DNA of 64,000 nucleotides from an uncultured Clostridium sp. (GCA_947244325.1 CAMXJY010000011.1:1-64000); one strand, 5' to 3'. Positions 54,622-63,935 are shown, counted from the stretch's first letter. Translations and numbers: made by a program. Notes: generated by a model not told the origin, from the sequence alone.

Positions 54622-55503
54622 CTATTCATTAATAGCAATATTAAATTCAGAATTAATTACATCTCTTAATTCTTCAATTTTTGCTACTAAGTATATTGTT
54701 TGCTCATTAATAGCATTAGTAATTTCAAGATTACTTTTTTCTACTTCTACTAATTCACTTTCCATTTTTTGAATAACATCTTTTTCAAATTTTGATTTTC
54801 CTGCAAATCTACTTAATATCTTATTTATTAGATTTGTAATAAAATTGCCATTCTCTAATATTGCTACATTTGTATTTCTATATTTTGCAATTTCATCAAA
54901 ATCTTTTTTAGCCGATAAAATACAATCAGTTAATTTTGCTTCACATTCTAATATTATTTCATCATATCCAGCATATTTATTTACTAATGCTTCTAATTTT
55001 GATGTATAAGTTTCTAATGGGTCTTTTAAGTTTGCTAATAATTCACTATATTTTTCAAACTCTTCTTTATTTACTGTTGAATTTATTATATTTTCAAGTT
55101 CTTGTCTTTTTAATATATATTCAGAATATTTTGAACTTTCTTCAAAAGCTTTTCTATCATCTGCAACTTTTTTAAAATTAGCAAATGCTATTTTCTGATT
55201 AGCTTGAAGTTCTTGAATTTCAACTTGTATATTAAAAAATTGTTCTTTTCTTATATCATAGATTTTTTGAAATTCTTTTTTATATTTATCTAATATTCGA
55301 TTTTTTTCATTTTCATGATCACTAACATTTTTTCCATAGTACTCTATTTGACTATCGATGTTTTCTTCTATTGTACTAATTTTAGTTTCATAATAACTAC
55401 TAATCTCTTTATTAAATTTGGCTATTTGTATTTCTAGTTTTTGAACTTCTAACTCACTTAAATCTCTTATTTGAGTCATTAATCTAGTTCCTAAATTTTC
55501 CAT
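54622..55503 (-). CDS. Coiled-coil protein, cassette gene 2
   Basis: 293 residues from ATG 55503 (GAGGGGAT upstream; a longer GTG start lacks one). Almost entirely helical with coiled-coil heptads (LEVQKLEIQIAKFNKEISSY, FNIQVEIQELQANQK), no membrane segment, and a basic KILSRFAGKSKFEK patch before the last helix. Structural or scaffold role is suggested but unproven. Same cassette. Confidence 0.65.
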   Translation of the reverse strand: MENLGTRLMTQIRDLSELEVQKLEIQIAKFNKEISSYYETKISTIEENIDSQIEYYGKNVSDHENEKNRILDKYKKEFQKIYDIRKEQFFNIQVEIQELQANQKIAFANFKKVADDRKAFEESSKYSEYILKRQELENIINSTVNKEEFEKYSELLANLKDPLETYTSKLEALVNKYAGYDEIILECEAKLTDCILSAKKDFDEIAKYRNTNVAILENGNFITNLINKILSRFAGKSKFEKDVIQKMESELVEVEKSNLEITNAINEQTIYLVAKIEELRDVINSEFNIAINE

Positions 55504-55533
55504 TTTGTATCCCCTCACATTACATATCTACTT

Positions 55534-55701
55534 TTAATTTATCTCTGGTAAAAAATTATAATCTTCATTATATTTCATAACTCTTTTATATAAAATTGAT
55601 TCTCTTTTCTTTAGCTCTCTATATAAACTAAGTAATTGTTCATCAGAAAAATTACTATAATCAATTGTTTTACCCATTATTGTAATTTTTTGTTCTTCCA
55701 T
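55534..55701 (-). CDS. 55-residue microprotein, cassette gene 1
   Basis: ATG at 55701 with AAGGAGACT upstream. EEQKITIMGKTIDYSNFSDE then LLSLYRELKKRESILYKRVM: beta start with Gly, then a Leu/Lys helix. Related in pattern to the 54451 microprotein. First gene of the cassette; a 30-nt gap leads to the coiled-coil gene. Confidence 0.7.
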   Translation of the reverse strand: MEEQKITIMGKTIDYSNFSDEQLLSLYRELKKRESILYKRVMKYNEDYNFLPEIN

Positions 55702-55842
55702 AATAGTCTCCTTGTAAAAATAATATCTCTAATACTATTCTAGCATTAATTTATTCAAATAAGATAAAAGTAACATAAAAGATATTTTAATTTAATATTT
55801 GTAAAATTTGATATATTATATAATACTAATTTTTTCAAAAAT

Positions 55843-55868
55843 AAAAACCCTTACAAATACTGTAAGAG
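55843..55868 (-). terminator. Terminator of the alpha-amylase gene
   Basis: Minus strand CTCTTACA/TGTAAGGG followed by TTTTTA. Confidence 0.8.
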
Positions 55869-55876
55869 TTTCTATT

Positions 55877-57337
55877 TTAGTTTACATTATCTACTTTTTT
55901 TATCCAAACTGATACACTTCCATCACCGCAATAAAAGATTCCATTTCCTTCATTATCAACATATACTGGCTCAGATAAATTCCCTGTACAATCATAAAAA
56001 ACTGAATTTGCTAAATTCTTTCCAACATTCATTTGTATACATCCACCTCTTTCATCAGACATAACAACTGCCAATCCTGAATTAGGGTGTTCATAATCTC
56101 CAAGTCTTGTAAATCCTATTACATTTCTATGGTTAAAATAATCATACTGTTCTCCATAAGCATAATATTTTCTTAACTTTAATAAAAGATCTAAAATTCC
56201 TTGTTTTGGAGAAACTTCTTTTTCTGGTATTCCATAATAATCTCCATAAAATACACATGGAAAACCATCTTTTCTAAGTAATATAAGTGAATATGCAAGT
56301 GGCTTAAACCAATCTAATATCCACGATTCTAGTGCTTGACCTTGCTGTGTGTCATGATTGTCAACAAATGTAACTGCTTTACTAGGATTTGATGCAACTA
56401 TTGTTCCATCAAATATTTGACTCATATTAAATTCACCATTACTTACTGATGCTCTATAAAAATTATAATGTAATGGTACATCAAATAAACTCATGCATCC
56501 TTCTGTTTTGTTTATGTATTCATTTATTACATCTATGTTTGTACTCCAGTATTCTCCAACTGAAAATAATTTTTTACCTGTATATCCTCTTAAGTCTCCT
56601 AACCATTCTGGATAGAATTCTCCTCTAATATGTTTTACTGCATCTAATCTAAATCCATCCACTGAAGTAGTATCTAAATACCATCTTCCCCATTTTTTTA
56701 ATTCCCTTATAACATCAAAATTATTTAAGTCTATATCTGCTCCCATTAGATAATCATAATTACCATTTTCTTTGTCTACACTCTCATCCCAATGTTTGCC
56801 ATAAAATTTATAAATTGCTGCAGTCCCTGTATTTTCATCCCAATCAATACCATGAAAATGTGTCCAATCCCATTTAAAATCAGAATATGTATTTCCTCTT
56901 CCTGGAAAAGTATATTTTGTCCAAACCCTAATTGGTTTTGCTTCAGTTAAGCTTATATTTCTATTAGAAGCATCATCAACAACAGCTAAAACATCTTCTG
57001 TTTCATCTGCTCCCATCTTATGGTTAAGCACGATATCTGCTAAAACTTTTATATTATTTTCACGCAACACTTTTACTGCATTTACATATTCATCTTTTGT
57101 TCCATACTTTGTAGGAATAGCTCCCTTCTGGTCAAATTCTCCTAAATCATATAAATCATATACTCCATAACCTACATCATCTTTTCCGCCCGCTCCTTTA
57201 TAAGCTGGTGGTAACCAAAGATGAGTTATTCCTATATTTTCTAAATGTTTAGCATCTTTTGTAAGCTTATTCCAAAGTGTAGAATCACTAGGTAAATACC
57301 ACTCAAAATATTGCATCATAGTATTATTGCCAGACAA
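55877..57337 (-). CDS. GH13 alpha-amylase (cytosolic AmyS-like)
   Basis: 486 residues from TTG 57337, spaced 7 nt after GGAG and giving SGNNTMMQYFEWYLP; a GTG at 57346 directly touches the binding site. GH13 motifs: VLADIVLNHKMG (region I), GFRLDAVKHI (region II with catalytic Asp), GEYWST (region III Glu), VDNHDTQ (region IV). No signal peptide, so starch or glycogen breakdown inside the cell. Hydrolyses alpha-1,4 glucans. Single gene. Confidence 0.94.
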   Translation of the reverse strand: MSGNNTMMQYFEWYLPSDSTLWNKLTKDAKHLENIGITHLWLPPAYKGAGGKDDVGYGVYDLYDLGEFDQKGAIPTKYGTKDEYVNAVKVLRENNIKVLADIVLNHKMGADETEDVLAVVDDASNRNISLTEAKPIRVWTKYTFPGRGNTYSDFKWDWTHFHGIDWDENTGTAAIYKFYGKHWDESVDKENGNYDYLMGADIDLNNFDVIRELKKWGRWYLDTTSVDGFRLDAVKHIRGEFYPEWLGDLRGYTGKKLFSVGEYWSTNIDVINEYINKTEGCMSLFDVPLHYNFYRASVSNGEFNMSQIFDGTIVASNPSKAVTFVDNHDTQQGQALESWILDWFKPLAYSLILLRKDGFPCVFYGDYYGIPEKEVSPKQGILDLLLKLRKYYAYGEQYDYFNHRNVIGFTRLGDYEHPNSGLAVVMSDERGGCIQMNVGKNLANSVFYDCTGNLSEPVYVDNEGNGIFYCGDGSVSVWIKKVDNVN

Positions 57338-57406
57338 ATCTATCACTCCTAATCTCTATTTTTTATACTTGCAAAGTTTTACAAATACTAACTTTCATTT
57401 GTAAAT

Positions 57407-58261
57407 TTATTTAACTAATTTCAATATTTCTTCTTTTCTATTCATTATTGTATCATATCCTGTTTGTACTAATTTATCTGCATCATCTATTTCTAAAAGA
57501 CTTGCTCCTCTTGCATCTATTTCAATTGCTAAATCAGCTTCTTTTTGAGCTTTTCTAACATCTTTTAAAGAAAATATATCTACAGTTCTAAGTAAAATTG
57601 CAAGTATATCTTCTTTAGGTTCATAATCATCTATTCTAAAACTTAAAGCTAGAGTTTTATCAGCTCCCATATCTTTTAAAACTTTTACTGGTAAATTATC
57701 TTTTGTTCCGCCATCTATAAAATTATATTTTCCATATTGACATGGCGTATATACTCCTGGAAAAGACATACTAGCTCTTGTAGCTGTTGCAATTGGTGCA
57801 TCATAAATATAATCAATATCATCATCTTCTTTATTTATTTTCTTTGATAAAAATATACATTCTTTTGTTGATATTGTGTCTACTGTTGCAATTGCATAAG
57901 GAATCTTAATTTGATTCATATTAGTTATTTCTTTGTCTTTTGACACTGTTTTTACTAAATTTTCAATATTTTCTCCAGGTACTAATCCTTCAATTTTAGC
58001 TACTCCTGAAGTTACATATGAAAATCCTGCTTTAAATATTGGCTTTTTCTCTATTTTTGTAAGCATTTTATAGCATTCCATTGTTTTATCTTTTATTTCA
58101 CTAGTTGTATATCCCATTGCATAAAAACTTGCAAATATACTTCCTGAACTAGTTCCAGATAAATAATCAATTTTTATTCCTAATTCTTCTAATGCTTTTA
58201 GTGCTCCTATATGAGCTAATCCTTTTAAGCCTCCGCCTGCTAATGCTACTCCTAAACTCAT
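57407..58261 (-). CDS. Patatin-like phospholipase (RssA-type)
   Basis: 284 residues. Oxyanion GGGLKGLAHIGAL, nucleophile GTSSG, and DGGTKDNLP with the catalytic Asp. Serine lipase acting on membrane lipids. Its ATG immediately follows the MscS stop, so translation is coupled. Confidence 0.93.
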   Translation of the reverse strand: MSLGVALAGGGLKGLAHIGALKALEELGIKIDYLSGTSSGSIFASFYAMGYTTSEIKDKTMECYKMLTKIEKKPIFKAGFSYVTSGVAKIEGLVPGENIENLVKTVSKDKEITNMNQIKIPYAIATVDTISTKECIFLSKKINKEDDDIDYIYDAPIATATRASMSFPGVYTPCQYGKYNFIDGGTKDNLPVKVLKDMGADKTLALSFRIDDYEPKEDILAILLRTVDIFSLKDVRKAQKEADLAIEIDARGASLLEIDDADKLVQTGYDTIMNRKEEILKLVK

Positions 58262-59350
58262 TTATTCTTCCGATTCTCCTTTTCCTTCTCTTACATATAA
58301 AGTTTGTGTTGGATATGCTAAATCTATATTTTCTTTTTCTACTAAAAATAATAAACTGCATAATATATCTTGTTTTGCTTTTAAAAATTTAACGTATTCT
58401 GACTGTCTAACATATAAAAATATTTTTATATCTGTACTACAACTTGATATTGCATCTACATTTACTTCAACTGTTTCTTTTATTACTTCTGGATTATTTT
58501 GCAAAACTAATTTAATTTCTTTAACAACTTTTCTTACCTTCTCTGATGGTGTTTCTAAACTTAAATTTAAAATACAATCAAATCTTCTACTTGTTAATCT
58601 ATTCCAATTTATAACTGATGTTGAAGTTATTGTTGAATTTGGAATTGTTATAACTGTATTATTAGCTGCTTTTATACGTGTACTTCTAAATGTTATGTCT
58701 ATTACTGTTCCTTGAAACTCTCCAACTTCTATCCAGTCTCCAATTACAAATGGTTTATCTGTTAAAATTGCAGCTCCACTCAATACACCTTTAACCATAT
58801 CTTGTGCAGCTAAAGCTATCGCCGCACTTCCTATTCCTAAACCAGTAACTAAAGTTCCAATTCCACCAAAATCTATATTCCATCCATATATTTTTTTTAC
58901 TACAAAAATAAATGATATTATCCAAAGAATTCCTCGTAGTAACTTACAAGTAAACTTATTTATAGCTTTATTTTCAGATTTAAAAAACTTTTTATAAACA
59001 ATAGAATCTTCTGTTATTAATGTTGATATTGCTTTAGTTATGTAATAAACTACTATAGTTTCAAATACTGCATTTGATATAAGTATAAATCTTTTGCTTG
59101 TTGGCAAAATATTAATCATAAGAAAAATACCTAATAATAAAAAGAACCAATTTAAAGGTTTATACATTGTACTATCTTTTGGATTCTTTTTATTTTTGGT
59201 TAATTTATAATATACTTTTATTAAAATTTTAGCAAAAAGTGATTTAAAAATTATGAAGAAAACTAAAACGCCTAAACCGATTTGTATATCAAAAATTTTA
59301 AGCAAATTTTCTAAATCAATTGATGTTAGCATTTCTCTCAATTCTTCCAT
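58262..59350 (-). CDS. Small-conductance mechanosensitive channel MscS family
   Basis: 362 residues. Four to five membrane helices, the pore-lining TM3 and beta domain: GIGTLVTGLGIGSAAIALAAQD, then FVIGDWIEVGEFQGTVIDIT and RSTRIKAANNTVITIPNS. Opens under osmotic down-shock. Overlaps the upstream NUDIX gene by 13 nt. Confidence 0.95.
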   Translation of the reverse strand: MEELREMLTSIDLENLLKIFDIQIGLGVLVFFIIFKSLFAKILIKVYYKLTKNKKNPKDSTMYKPLNWFFLLLGIFLMINILPTSKRFILISNAVFETIVVYYITKAISTLITEDSIVYKKFFKSENKAINKFTCKLLRGILWIISFIFVVKKIYGWNIDFGGIGTLVTGLGIGSAAIALAAQDMVKGVLSGAAILTDKPFVIGDWIEVGEFQGTVIDITFRSTRIKAANNTVITIPNSTITSTSVINWNRLTSRRFDCILNLSLETPSEKVRKVVKEIKLVLQNNPEVIKETVEVNVDAISSCSTDIKIFLYVRQSEYVKFLKAKQDILCSLLFLVEKENIDLAYPTQTLYVREGKGESEE

Positions 59351-59889
59351 TTTTTCCTCCGTTTATTATTTTTTAAATAATATGTTAAAATTGCTATATT
59401 TACATGTGCAGCTTCAAATTTATTTTCTAAAGCATACTTTATACAATCTTCTATATTAATTTTTTCTATACTTAAAATTTCTTCTGTATCATCTAAATGT
59501 TGCTTTCCTTTTTCAAAATCTTTTGCAACATATACATAAACTTTTTCATTTGTATATCCACAAGATGCATAAAAATCAACTAAAAATTCTATATTTTTTG
59601 TTTTTATTCCTACCTCTTCTTCTAATTCTCTTATTGCTGCTTGCTCAGGATTTTCTCCTTTATCTATCATTCCTGCTGGAAGTTCTAGTACTTCTTTTCC
59701 TATTACTTCTCTATATTGTTTAACAAATATAATTTCGTTATTATCATTTATTGGTAAAATAACAACTGCATCTCCTGGTTCTACACAGTCTCTAACGTAT
59801 TTTACTTTGTCTTTTCGTTCATAAATTTTTTGAACAATATTAAATCTAGGTCCGTTATATTTTATTTCTTCACTAATTAATTTATTCAA
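59338..59889 (-). CDS. nudF: NUDIX hydrolase, ADP-ribose pyrophosphatase type
   Basis: 183 residues from TTG 59889, preceded by AGGAGAA at 5 nt; an ATG at 59904 has no binding site. NUDIX box GMIDKGENPEQAAIRELEEEVGI, with LPAG just upstream as in NudF. Hydrolyses ADP-ribose and related. First gene of the nudF-mscS-patatin operon. Confidence 0.9.
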   Translation of the reverse strand: MNKLISEEIKYNGPRFNIVQKIYERKDKVKYVRDCVEPGDAVVILPINDNNEIIFVKQYREVIGKEVLELPAGMIDKGENPEQAAIRELEEEVGIKTKNIEFLVDFYASCGYTNEKVYVYVAKDFEKGKQHLDDTEEILSIEKINIEDCIKYALENKFEAAHVNIAILTYYLKNNKRRKKWKN

Positions 59890-59964
59890 AATTCTTCTCC
59901 TCATAATAATTCAAATTAATTATATATTAAAAGAATAAAAATGTATACCTTTTTTTGGAAAAAT

Positions 59965-60017
59965 AAAAATTGCCCCAATTGTTAATTTTTTTATAACAAT
60001 TGGAGTAATTTTTTTAA
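59965..60017. terminator. Terminator of the 60033 gene
   Basis: CCAATTGTTA/TAACAATTGG stem with T-rich flanks; oriented for minus-strand transcripts with A/T flanks on both sides. Confidence 0.75.
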
Positions 60018-60032
60018 ATATATTTAATTATA

Positions 60033-60680
60033 CTAATCTAATTCTACACCTGTACTTTCTATCGCTTCTAATAAGTCTTTATCTTCTATAAATGATGTAT
60101 CTATTATTTCTAAACTATATTTTAATGCTTCTCTTTCTTCACTTGTAACTTGTGTATCATTATATAAATCAATAATTTTTCTTAATAACTCTTTTGAGCT
60201 TTCTGGAATTTTATATTGTCCTTCATGTTCATTGATTTCTTTTGTTATATTATTAAATAGATTCTCTGCATATTCTGTTCCATAATACTTTCTTATTATA
60301 TCTTTAACCTCATTCTCTCTATTTTCAAGTTCTATATCTTCTGGTCTTTTTTCAACATCTCTTGCATTTAGATTTATATCTTCTGATTCATCCATAGGCA
60401 AAATTCCATTATTAATATCTTCTGACCTTTTTTCTGCTGCTCTCTTTTCTTCTATTTGTTTTCTTTCCATTTCTTCTTTATTTTCTGAATCGCTACTAGG
60501 AACTGCTAATACAAATTTTGTTCCGTCTTCTAGCTCATTCATTTCTTTTGTAGAATGAACTATTGGCTTTCCTTCTTCATTATATTTTAATGTTCTAATA
60601 CTTCCTAAAACTATTATTGGAAGAACTATTAATAAAATTATAATAATTCCTACTATTATTAATTTCTTTTTATTATTCAT
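60033..60680 (-). CDS. Membrane-anchored protein, putative ECF-regulon member
   Basis: 215 residues, ATG with GAGGGGAAAAAT upstream. Hydrophobic anchor at 6-26, then a charged, acidic, helical external domain (KYYGTEYAENLFNNITKEI is the least random segment). No domain recognised. Its upstream DNA is nearly identical to the promoter region of the ECF sigma factor at 62246-62773, which indicates shared control. Confidence 0.6.
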   Translation of the reverse strand: MNNKKKLIIVGIIIILLIVLPIIVLGSIRTLKYNEEGKPIVHSTKEMNELEDGTKFVLAVPSSDSENKEEMERKQIEEKRAAEKRSEDINNGILPMDESEDINLNARDVEKRPEDIELENRENEVKDIIRKYYGTEYAENLFNNITKEINEHEGQYKIPESSKELLRKIIDLYNDTQVTSEEREALKYSLEIIDTSFIEDKDLLEAIESTGVELD

Positions 60681-60745
60681 ATTTTTCCCCTCTACTATAT
60701 AAAATAATATTTACTTTATACTATTAATAATATCATATCTTTATG

Positions 60746-60802
60746 TAAATTTCTATCTATATATAAGATTATAAAAATATCCATTTGGTTTCATTAATTT
60801 TA
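60746..60802 (-). promoter_or_regulatory. Second copy of the ECF-type promoter
   Basis: About 57 bp nearly identical (about three mismatches) to 62790-62848. Minus strand -35-like TGAAACC at 60793-60787, then ATTTTTATAATCTTATATAT. It leads into the 60033 gene about 70 nt downstream. Confidence 0.65.
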
Positions 60803-60845
60803 AATTTTTTTATTTTTTTGAAACCATTTCACTAAAAATTTAATA

Positions 60846-62253
60846 TCATTTATTTGCTTTCTCTAACTCAATTTTAACAGGGTCTCCTTTAAAATATAAT
60901 ACTAAAGTTATTTTATCTGTATAATCATCATACTTAGTTATATCACAAGTAGCACGATAATCATATATATTATTTTCCTTATATGAATTTGAACTACCGT
61001 CCAGATATCATTATTATAAATTCCTCTCCATTTGAATTTATAAGATATGAACCTTCATTTTTATAATCAATCCATGGATAAAAATAATAAATTATATTAT
61101 CAAACAAAAAATCATTTTTCAAATAATTCTCATATAAATCTGCATACTCTTCACTTCCATAAAATTCAACTACATCTTCTCTTGTATTAAAGCTTTTTCG
61201 ATAATTATTATAATTTCCACCATTAGCTTCAATAGCTTTTTGATCTATTTCATTTAATTCTGCTGGATATTTTGCTTTTTCTACATTTGAAATTTCTATT
61301 CCAATATTAAGCCCTGTATCTGTTAACTCAGCTTCATAAAGATTAAAATCTTCATTATCACAACTAACTACTCTATATGAATCTGATGTACGATTATACA
61401 TATTTTCAGGAACATCCAAACTAAATTTCCAATCTCCCTGTAATGTAATATTTCTAAAATCTTCAGTTCTTGAATGGCTTTCATCATTTATTAAATCAAT
61501 TTTTGTAAAATATATATTTAATTTCTTATGATTATGAAATTCATCATTAATAGAATATATATTATTTACCTCTAATGTTTCTGCTTTTTTATTATATTCT
61601 CTAGGCATATTTCTAATACTAAATATAGTATTTTCTGGATAATCAAATTTCATGTTATTTTCTTCACAATATTTTTTGAAATTTTCACAATCCCAACGAT
61701 TAAAATATAAAACTTCATTATTCTCATCTACAATAAATAAGTCTGATAGTACTATAATATGTGAACCTTCATAATCTACATTGCCATTTGTTAATTCTCC
61801 TAAACTTACATAATCATGTATTTTATTTTCAAATTCAAAGTAGAAGTCTAAACTTAAACATGAATCTGTCATAAGGAATTCATCAATTTTTACTTTTACA
61901 TTTATATTATCTATAACTTCATTATTTTCAATAATAGGGACATTTTGTGATATGTCATCATTTTCTGGTTTTCCTACATATCCATTATCTATTGCAGTAT
62001 CAACACCTCTTCCTAATCCAAAATTTTCAAATTGAGCTTTTACAAAATTTTCTATTTCTTTTGCAAATACTACGCCTGTTATTAAAAACATAAAACAACA
62101 TGCAATTGCTAAATCAAATTTTAAATTATGCAATTTTGATTTTTTTCTTTTTCCAAGTGTCTCGAAGGTTGAATATATTGTACTATCAAAACTATCATGT
62201 GGCTTTAATTCTTTTGATACAATATCTTTTATAAAATCATCAATATTATCCAT
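60846..62253 (-). pseudogene. Anti-sigma factor-like protein (DUF4179 type) with C-terminal frameshift
   Basis: Main frame 60994-62253 (419 residues): cytosolic N-terminal domain, one membrane helix (about 46-64, LAIACCFMFLITGVVFAK), large external domain, ending FIIMISGR. After that stop the +1 frame reads LDGSSNSYKENNIYDYRATC, then a short Lys/Asp tail to a stop at 60846, extending the protein by about 45 residues. Overlaps the sigma gene by 8 nt. A one-base insertion near 60996-61003 would explain it. Membrane anti-sigma factors of this family hold an ECF sigma factor at the membrane. Confidence 0.75.
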
Positions 62254-62773
62254 CTATACACCCCTCCTTTAAATCATCCATAATCTTTTTTCTAGCTCTA
62301 AATAATTTTGTTTTTATTGTGTTACTATTAAGTTTTAAGATTTTTGATATTTCTTCTACTTTATATCCTTCATAATAATATAAAACTACAATTGTTTTTT
62401 CATCACTACTAAGTGGCTCTAATAAAGTATCAAATTTAATGTTGTAACTATATTTTTCATTTTCTGACATAAATTTTTCTCCTTCTATGTCTTCATATGA
62501 AACAACTTTATCTTTTTGTTTTTGATAATAAATAAATTTACATTTATTTATTAATATAGCTATAAGCCAAGACTTAAACTTTGAAATGTCAATTAATTTA
62601 TGTATTGATTCATATGCAGAAATAATTGTCTCCTGCATTGCATCATCAATATCTTCTGGTGTAGAAAGTCTTGTTTTGGCTATCTTATATAAATCATTTT
62701 TATAATAAAGTATCAGTTCTTGAAATGCTTCATTATCGCCTTTTTTTGCTTTTTTTATTAGTTCGTTAAGCAT
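62246..62773 (-). CDS. ECF-type RNA polymerase sigma factor
   Basis: 175 residues, ATG with AAGGAGAAAG upstream. Sigma-2 region (YKIAKTRLSTPEDIDDAMQE) and sigma-4 helix-turn-helix (LYYYEGYKVEEISKILKLNS) are complete. Cotranscribed with its anti-sigma factor, with 8-nt overlap for translational coupling. The promoter 62790-62848 carries TGAAACC, the -35 element usual for ECF factors, suggesting self-activation. Confidence 0.93.
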   Translation of the reverse strand: MLNELIKKAKKGDNEAFQELILYYKNDLYKIAKTRLSTPEDIDDAMQETIISAYESIHKLIDISKFKSWLIAILINKCKFIYYQKQKDKVVSYEDIEGEKFMSENEKYSYNIKFDTLLEPLSSDEKTIVVLYYYEGYKVEEISKILKLNSNTIKTKLFRARKKIMDDLKEGCIDG

Positions 62774-62789
62774 TACTTTCTCCTTTCCA

Positions 62790-62848
62790 TAAATTTCTAT
62801 CTATATATAAGATTATAAAAATGCCCATTTGGTTTCATTAATCTTAAA
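62790..62848 (-). promoter_or_regulatory. ECF-type autoregulatory promoter
   Basis: Minus strand -35-like TGAAACC at 62837-62831; conserved to ATAATCTTATATA about 16-28 bp further. Copy of the site at 60746-60802. The -10 element is not a textbook match, so the assignment relies on the -35 and on conservation. Confidence 0.65.
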
Positions 62849-62857
62849 AATATTTTA

Positions 62858-62890
62858 AAAGGTGCTATTTTTTAGCACCTTTATTTTTAT
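62858..62890 (-). terminator. Terminator upstream of the sigma operon
   Basis: AAAGGTGCTA/TAGCACCTTT stem with T-rich flanks; it probably ends transcription from the 63014 gene or from structured DNA between. Confidence 0.7.
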
Positions 62891-62897
62891 ATAGTAA

Positions 62898-62999
62898 GAA
62901 ATTTATCCCTGTGGGATAAATTTCTGTACTAGATAATTATGGCAGAAGTTAGATTTTGTAGCAGTTTACACTGCGTACAAAATCTTGATTCTGGTTTTT
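62898..62999 (+). repeat. Two strong hairpins ending in a T-run (unassigned)
   Basis: A perfect 12-bp stem, GAAATTTATCCC/GGGATAAATTTC with a TGT loop (62898-62924). Then CAGAA..AGATTTTGTA..GCAGT pairing with ACTGC..TACAAAATCT..TTCTG (62943-62993), with T6 after. Gene-free on both strands. Could be a structured RNA on the plus strand or a mobile palindrome. Confidence 0.6.
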
Positions 63000-63013
63000 T
63001 ATAATACTATATT

Positions 63014-63517
63014 TTAATTCTGATCTCTTGAATAATCAATTATTTTCTCAGCTGTATCTTTTAAACTAGAAATTGAGTTCTCAAAAATATCAACTCTTAT
63101 TTCTTCTTTTGATTTTTTTTCTAATATTTTTCTTAAAAGTTCAAATACAATTACTATGTAATGTCTAAACTCATAACTTTCGTCTAAATCTTTAAATCCA
63201 ATTGATTCTATAATTTCAAAAGATTTATCAAAAGCTTCTAAAATATCATTTATTAGTTCTTCACTAATACCTGAATTATTAGTTTTATAATATTTACTTA
63301 TTTCACTTTTGTACTCTGAATATATTTCATCAAAATTTTCTAATTTATTTTTATTTTCTAAGTCTCTTTTTATGTTGTGCAAATAAAATGCTTTTATATA
63401 TACAAATGTTAATGATTTATCAACATTTTGATTATTATTGAATTTATTAATAATAGTATATATTGTGTCTTCACTTAAATTAAATATTTCATGTGCAAAT
63501 TTTTTTATATCATTCAT
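63014..63517 (-). CDS. Unrecognised helical protein
   Basis: 167 residues, all-helical by composition, with YIKAFYLHNIKRDLENKNKL and DEIYSEYKSEISKYYKTNNS. No domain recognised. Single gene between the Spo0E-like gene and the ECF operon. Codon use is native. Confidence 0.5.
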   Translation of the reverse strand: MNDIKKFAHEIFNLSEDTIYTIINKFNNNQNVDKSLTFVYIKAFYLHNIKRDLENKNKLENFDEIYSEYKSEISKYYKTNNSGISEELINDILEAFDKSFEIIESIGFKDLDESYEFRHYIVIVFELLRKILEKKSKEEIRVDIFENSISSLKDTAEKIIDYSRDQN

Positions 63518-63619
63518 TTTTGGCTCCTTATATGATACATATTTTATATTTTTCCAATTTCGACTTTATTACTAAAAATAGTATATCATTTATCATTTGA
63601 TTTAACCATACTAAAACTA

Positions 63620-63656
63620 AAAAACTCCAATTCAAAAAAGAATCAGAGTTTTTATT
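63620..63656 (-). terminator. Terminator of the Spo0E-like gene
   Basis: Minus strand AACTC..GATTC/GAATT..GAGTT stem followed by a T-run. Confidence 0.75.
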
Positions 63657-63660
63657 TTAT

Positions 63661-63816
63661 TTATTCACTTGTAAGCTCAATCATACCACTAGCATAATAT
63701 TGTGCTATAAGTTCGTCTAGTTCAACACTTACTTTATATATTACAGAGTAATCTTCGCCATTTGAAATACATTTATTTAATTTATCCCTTAATTTACAAA
63801 TTTTTTCATCTAACAT
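63661..63816 (-). CDS. Spo0E-like aspartyl-phosphate phosphatase
   Basis: 51 residues, ATG at 63816 with GGAGAGTGG upstream. Two helices; the second has VSVELDELIAQYY, matching the Spo0E core SxELDxLIxxY, and the first (EKICKLRDKLNKC) matches the partner helix. Spo0E proteins remove phosphate from Spo0A~P and delay sporulation. Shorter than B. subtilis Spo0E (85) but usual for clostridial relatives. A Spo0A-box-like site lies upstream. Confidence 0.8.
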   Translation of the reverse strand: MLDEKICKLRDKLNKCISNGEDYSVIYKVSVELDELIAQYYASGMIELTSE

Positions 63817-63860
63817 AATACCACTCTCCTTTTCTTATTTTTTATCTTTTGTATATATTA

Positions 63861-63935
63861 AAAATAACATATTGTTACAGCAAAGTCAACGAAACCTCAG
63901 TATTTTCTAAGGTTTTCGTCATACACATTTCGACA
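63861..63935 (-). promoter_or_regulatory. Promoter and Spo0A-box-like site upstream of the Spo0E-like gene
   Basis: Minus strand TTGACT (63889-63884), 17-bp spacer, TATTTT (63866-63861). An ACGAAAACCTTAG/AGGTTTCGT hairpin sits just upstream, and TGTCGAA, the core of the Spo0A box, lies at 63935-63929. Spo0A control of its own phosphatase would form a feedback loop. Confidence 0.6.
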
